A stretch of 64,000 nucleotides of DNA from contig NZ_PHNT01000009.1 in assembly GCF_002834145.1 (NCBI RefSeq), positions 1 to 64,000 of the forward strand. Reading direction: 5' to 3'. Position numbers and translations under genes: made by a program. Of the stretch, positions 61,334 to 64,000 are shown in pieces (positions within the stretch are counted from its first letter, which is position 1; each line of letters starts with the position of its first letter). The stretch comes from Roseovarius salinarum. GTDB lineage: Bacteria; Pseudomonadota; Alphaproteobacteria; Rhodobacterales; Rhodobacteraceae. Below the pieces are notes generated by a model. That model was not told the DNA's origin. It ran no database searches and saw only the letters and a list, made by a program, of their open reading frames with translations.

Positions 61334-62464
61334 ATGGCCTTCCGCTTCATCCACGCATCCGACCTCCACATAGGCAGGAAATTCGCCAATATCCCGCAGC
61401 CGCAAGACGGCAACATCCGGGGCCGGCTGATGGAGGCGCGCCACGGCGCGATCGGGCGGTTGGCGTCAGTCGCAAGCGATTGCGGGGCAGCGCATGTGTT
61501 GTTGGCCGGCGACACCTTTGACACCGCGACGCCCTCTTCGACCGTGATCCGGCAGTCCCTGGCTGCGATGGGGGAGGCCGCCGAGGTCACTTGGTGGCTG
61601 TTGCCCGGCAATCATGACAACCTGCGCGATGCAGAGCCGCTCTGGGAGGCCATCGCCCGGGACGCGCCGCCGAATGTCGTCGCCCTGACCGAGCTTGAGC
61701 CGCGGGACATGGGGGACGCCGCAACCCTGTTGCCCTGCCCGGTCGCCTTCCGCTCGGGCGCGAGCGATCCCTCGGAACCGCTGGTGACCATGTCGAGCGA
61801 CGAGGGAAAGCTCCGCATCGGGCTGGCCCATGGCGGTGTGACGGACTTCACCGAGTCCGGCGCCTCGATCGCACCCGATCGGGACCGGACCGCACGGCTC
61901 GATTACCTTGCCCTCGGCGACTGGCACGGGCGAATGGCGGTGTCGGATCGTGTGCATTATTCCGGCACTCCCGAACAGGACCGCTTCAAGCATGGCCATC
62001 GCGGTGTCTGCCTTGCCGTATCGATCGAGGGACCGGGTCTTCCACCGCAGGTCGAGGAGGTCGAAACCGGCACCTTCCTATGGGCCGAAAGAGAACTTCC
62101 GCTGCACTCTCGTCAGGACGCCGCCGCCGCCTTGCGCGCGATCCTTCCCGAAGCGGGCCGCCGCGACGTGCTGCTGCGGTTGGCCGTTTCGGGCTGGGCG
62201 GCACTGCCCGACCAGGTCGACCTGCAGCGCGCGGCCGAGGAATGTGCCCCGGATTTCGCCCATTTCGAACTGAAGACCGACGCCCTCGGGACGCAATACG
62301 AGGCCGCCGATCTGGACGACATCGACAAGGGCGGCGCGCTCAGACTTGCCGCGGACGCCCTGATGGAGGAGGCAGGCACCGATGCCCTGTCCGAAGAGGA
62401 TCGCAAGGTCGCGGCGGACGCTGTGGCCCGGCTCTATTCCTATGTCCGGGAGGCCGCGAAATGA
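61334..62464 (+). CDS. SbcD/Mre11-like DNA repair nuclease (metallophosphoesterase)
   Basis: A 376-residue calcineurin-like phosphoesterase of the SbcD/YhaO/Mre11 type, a two-metal DNA nuclease subunit. All five phosphoesterase motifs are visible: HASDLHIGR (Asp10, His12), AGDTFD (about 59-63), LPGNHDN (about 91-96), AHGG (His about 166) and GDWHG (His about 198, where many relatives have GHxH). The C-terminal 130 residues are the capping and ATPase-binding region. ATG 61334 starts right before the first motif; upstream in-frame sequence is not conserved in character. It overlaps the ATPase gene by 4 bp. It is much shorter than nucleases fused to other domains. Confidence 0.88.
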   Translation: MAFRFIHASDLHIGRKFANIPQPQDGNIRGRLMEARHGAIGRLASVASDCGAAHVLLAGDTFDTATPSSTVIRQSLAAMGEAAEVTWWLLPGNHDNLRDAEPLWEAIARDAPPNVVALTELEPRDMGDAATLLPCPVAFRSGASDPSEPLVTMSSDEGKLRIGLAHGGVTDFTESGASIAPDRDRTARLDYLALGDWHGRMAVSDRVHYSGTPEQDRFKHGHRGVCLAVSIEGPGLPPQVEEVETGTFLWAERELPLHSRQDAAAALRAILPEAGRRDVLLRLAVSGWAALPDQVDLQRAAEECAPDFAHFELKTDALGTQYEAADLDDIDKGGALRLAADALMEEAGTDALSEEDRKVAADAVARLYSYVREAAK

Positions 62465-64000
62465 AGATCCGTGCCGTCACGCTCAACAACGTCCGCCGCT
62501 TCACCGACCCGGCCCGCGTGAACCGGATCGCGGATGGGCTGAACGTGCTCTGCGAGCCCAACGAAGAGGGCAAGTCCACCCTCTTTGATGCCATCCAGGC
62601 ATTGTTCTTCAAGCCTCACGGCTCACGCGACAAGGAGGTCTCCTCATTGCGTCCTCATGTCGGTGGCGCGCCCGAGGTGAGCGTCGAGGTGGAAACCGGG
62701 GATGGCCTGTTCATCCTCGCCAAGCGCTGGTTTCAGAAACCATTCGCCACCGTCCACCGCGACGGTGAACTTGTCGCACAGTCCGACGAGGCCGAAGCGT
62801 GGATCGGCACCCTTCTCGGCGGCGACGCGGGCGGACCCTCCGGTCTGATATGGGTGCGCCAGGGCATGACCGATCTTACCGCCGGCTCGAAGAAGGAGCA
62901 GGACGCCGCACTGGAGGCAAGGCGCGATCTGATGACCTCGGTCGGCGCAGAGGTCGAGGCGATGACGGGCGGGCGCCGGATGGACGCGGCGCTCGCGCGG
63001 TGCCGGGAAGAGTTGGCGAACTATGCCACGGCGACCGGGCGTCCCAGGGCGAACGGTCCGTGGAAGGAAGCCCAGGAGCGCGTCGAGGAGCTTGCTCTCC
63101 ACCGTGACTCCCTTGCCACCACGGCGCAGGATCTCCACGACGCGCTCGCGGAGCGCAAGCGGGCGCGGCGCGACCTGCGCGAGCTGGAGGCGCCGGAGGC
63201 GGCCGAGGAGCGGCGGGCACGGCTGGACGCGGCCCGCGCCGCCCATGCCGCAGCCGAGCGCCACGCCGAGGAACTGGACGCCGAGGCGCGCAAGGTCGAG
63301 ATGGCCCGGCTGACGGCGGATGCGGCGCGGACCCGGCTGGAAACCTTCCGCGCGACGATCACCGAACAGGTGGAGGCAACCCGGCTGGTCGCTGAGGCCG
63401 AAGCCCACGCGAAGGAGCACCAGGAGCTCCTGGAGGAACAGCGTGCGTCGCGTGATGAGATGGACCGGGCGTTTCGGGTGGCGGAAGCTGCCCTGAAGGA
63501 GGCCGAGCGCGGCAACGCCCTCGCGCTGCGGGCCAGGGCAGCCCGGGATGGCGCGGACCGGCGCAAGGAACTGTCGGAACGGATCGCCCAGGCTGAAAAG
63601 GCGCGGTCGTCGATGGAATCGGCCGCCGCCGCCCGTACGGGACCGGACGCCGAGACCCTGCGGCGGATCGAGGCGCTGGCCGCCGCGCATGCGACCGCCG
63701 TTGCCGCCCGAAACGCCTCCGCGACACAGGTGGTCGCGCGCTATGCCGAGGGGCGCGAGGGCGCGATCCGCGACGGCAAAGCGCCCCTGCCCACCGGCCA
63801 ACCGGTGCCTCTGGCACGCGTCACACGCCTCATGATCGAGGGTGTGGGTGAGCTCGAGGTCCGCCCCGGCGAGGCAGGTGACGACCATTCCGTCGAGGCC
63901 GCCGCAGAGAAGCTGCGAAAGGTGCTCGGCGAAGTCGGCGCCGATGACCTCGACGCCGCGCGTGCCGCGGCAGATGCGCGCGCGAAAGCCGAGCGGCGGC
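62461..64000 (+). CDS. SbcC/Rad50/YhaN-like AAA ATPase, 5' part (runs off the window)
   Basis: The first 513 residues of an SMC-type ATPase. It starts IRAVTLNNVRRFTDPARVN and has the P-loop CEPNEEGKSTLFDAIQALFF (about 31-50). The first Gly of the P-loop is Glu here (EPNEEGKST against the usual GxNEAGKST). Q-loop-like SGLIWVRQGM follows (about 122-131). From about 195 to 430 the chain is a long Ala/Glu/Arg coiled coil. No CxxC zinc hook is seen in the visible part; the second ATPase half lies beyond base 64000. With the SbcD-like partner it should form a nuclease-ATPase complex. The frame is open to the window end. Confidence 0.85.
   Translation, partial: MKIRAVTLNNVRRFTDPARVNRIADGLNVLCEPNEEGKSTLFDAIQALFFKPHGSRDKEVSSLRPHVGGAPEVSVEVETGDGLFILAKRWFQKPFATVHRDGELVAQSDEAEAWIGTLLGGDAGGPSGLIWVRQGMTDLTAGSKKEQDAALEARRDLMTSVGAEVEAMTGGRRMDAALARCREELANYATATGRPRANGPWKEAQERVEELALHRDSLATTAQDLHDALAERKRARRDLRELEAPEAAEERRARLDAARAAHAAAERHAEELDAEARKVEMARLTADAARTRLETFRATITEQVEATRLVAEAEAHAKEHQELLEEQRASRDEMDRAFRVAEAALKEAERGNALALRARAARDGADRRKELSERIAQAEKARSSMESAAAARTGPDAETLRRIEALAAAHATAVAARNASATQVVARYAEGREGAIRDGKAPLPTGQPVPLARVTRLMIEGVGELEVRPGEAGDDHSVEAAAEKLRKVLGEVGADDLDAARAAADARAKAERR

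Overview
The window is high-GC, densely packed alphaproteobacterial chromosome, most likely from the Rhodobacteraceae (Roseobacter/Rhodobacter group). The evidence is the DMSP demethylase gene dmdA followed by acuI, a trgA-trgB-cysK block like the one described in Rhodobacter sphaeroides, a BCCT betaine/DMSP-type carrier, the citramalate synthase gene behind cysS, and a recurring intergenic hairpin element ending in GGAGTATTT. Assignments rest on family motifs and remembered relatives; no database search was run.

1-47 kb is conserved backbone. It opens with cell-wall genes (an amiC-like amidase cut by the window edge, then mrcA), prfB, an amidase-signature enzyme, a DUF2189 membrane protein, ftsB on the minus strand and an aidB-like gene. 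Next come fda and pgk (minus strand), two cyclophilins, DUF4336 and DUF3179 genes and a PLP aminotransferase. cysS-cimA is preceded by a 13-residue leader peptide (two Cys, four Ile) with alternative RNA pairings. An alpha/beta hydrolase, a squalene/phytoene-synthase-like gene, trmO and an MFS gene lead to a cobalamin block (cobB and cobA minus; cbiD and cobK plus) that runs by ATGA overlaps into a 3-methyladenine glycosylase and a carboxylesterase.

30-37 kb is a sulfur/osmolyte block. A GntR/FCD regulator diverges, across a near-perfect 26-bp palindrome, from DUF2182-DUF1326-DinB-dmdA, followed by acuI, a universal stress gene, a BCCT carrier and a clear intrinsic terminator. 38.7-47.3 kb looks like a stress block: photolyase, cyclopropane-fatty-acid synthase, trgA, trgB, cysK, an MscS-type channel and an AlaX-type editing protein. 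A candidate ECF-sigma promoter precedes the photolyase.

47.35-61 kb is accessory and partly decayed. tRNA-Ser(GGA) is followed directly by a truncated phage-type integrase joined to a frameshifted DUF2478 fragment. Intact genes follow (RND pump plus adaptor, DUF6064, aldo/keto reductase, 2-hydroxychromene-2-carboxylate isomerase, a small secreted protein, an alpha/beta hydrolase), mixed with wreckage: a LysR gene with an internal deletion, a 3' urocanase fragment and an IS5-family transposase remnant.

60-64 kb starts an intact module of a WYL-domain regulator, an SbcD/Mre11-like nuclease and an SbcC/Rad50-like ATPase that overlaps the nuclease by 4 bp and runs off the window. With inverted repeats upstream and a position beside a tRNA-anchored, mobile-element-scarred region, it is the best candidate here for an uncharacterised DNA-processing or defence system.
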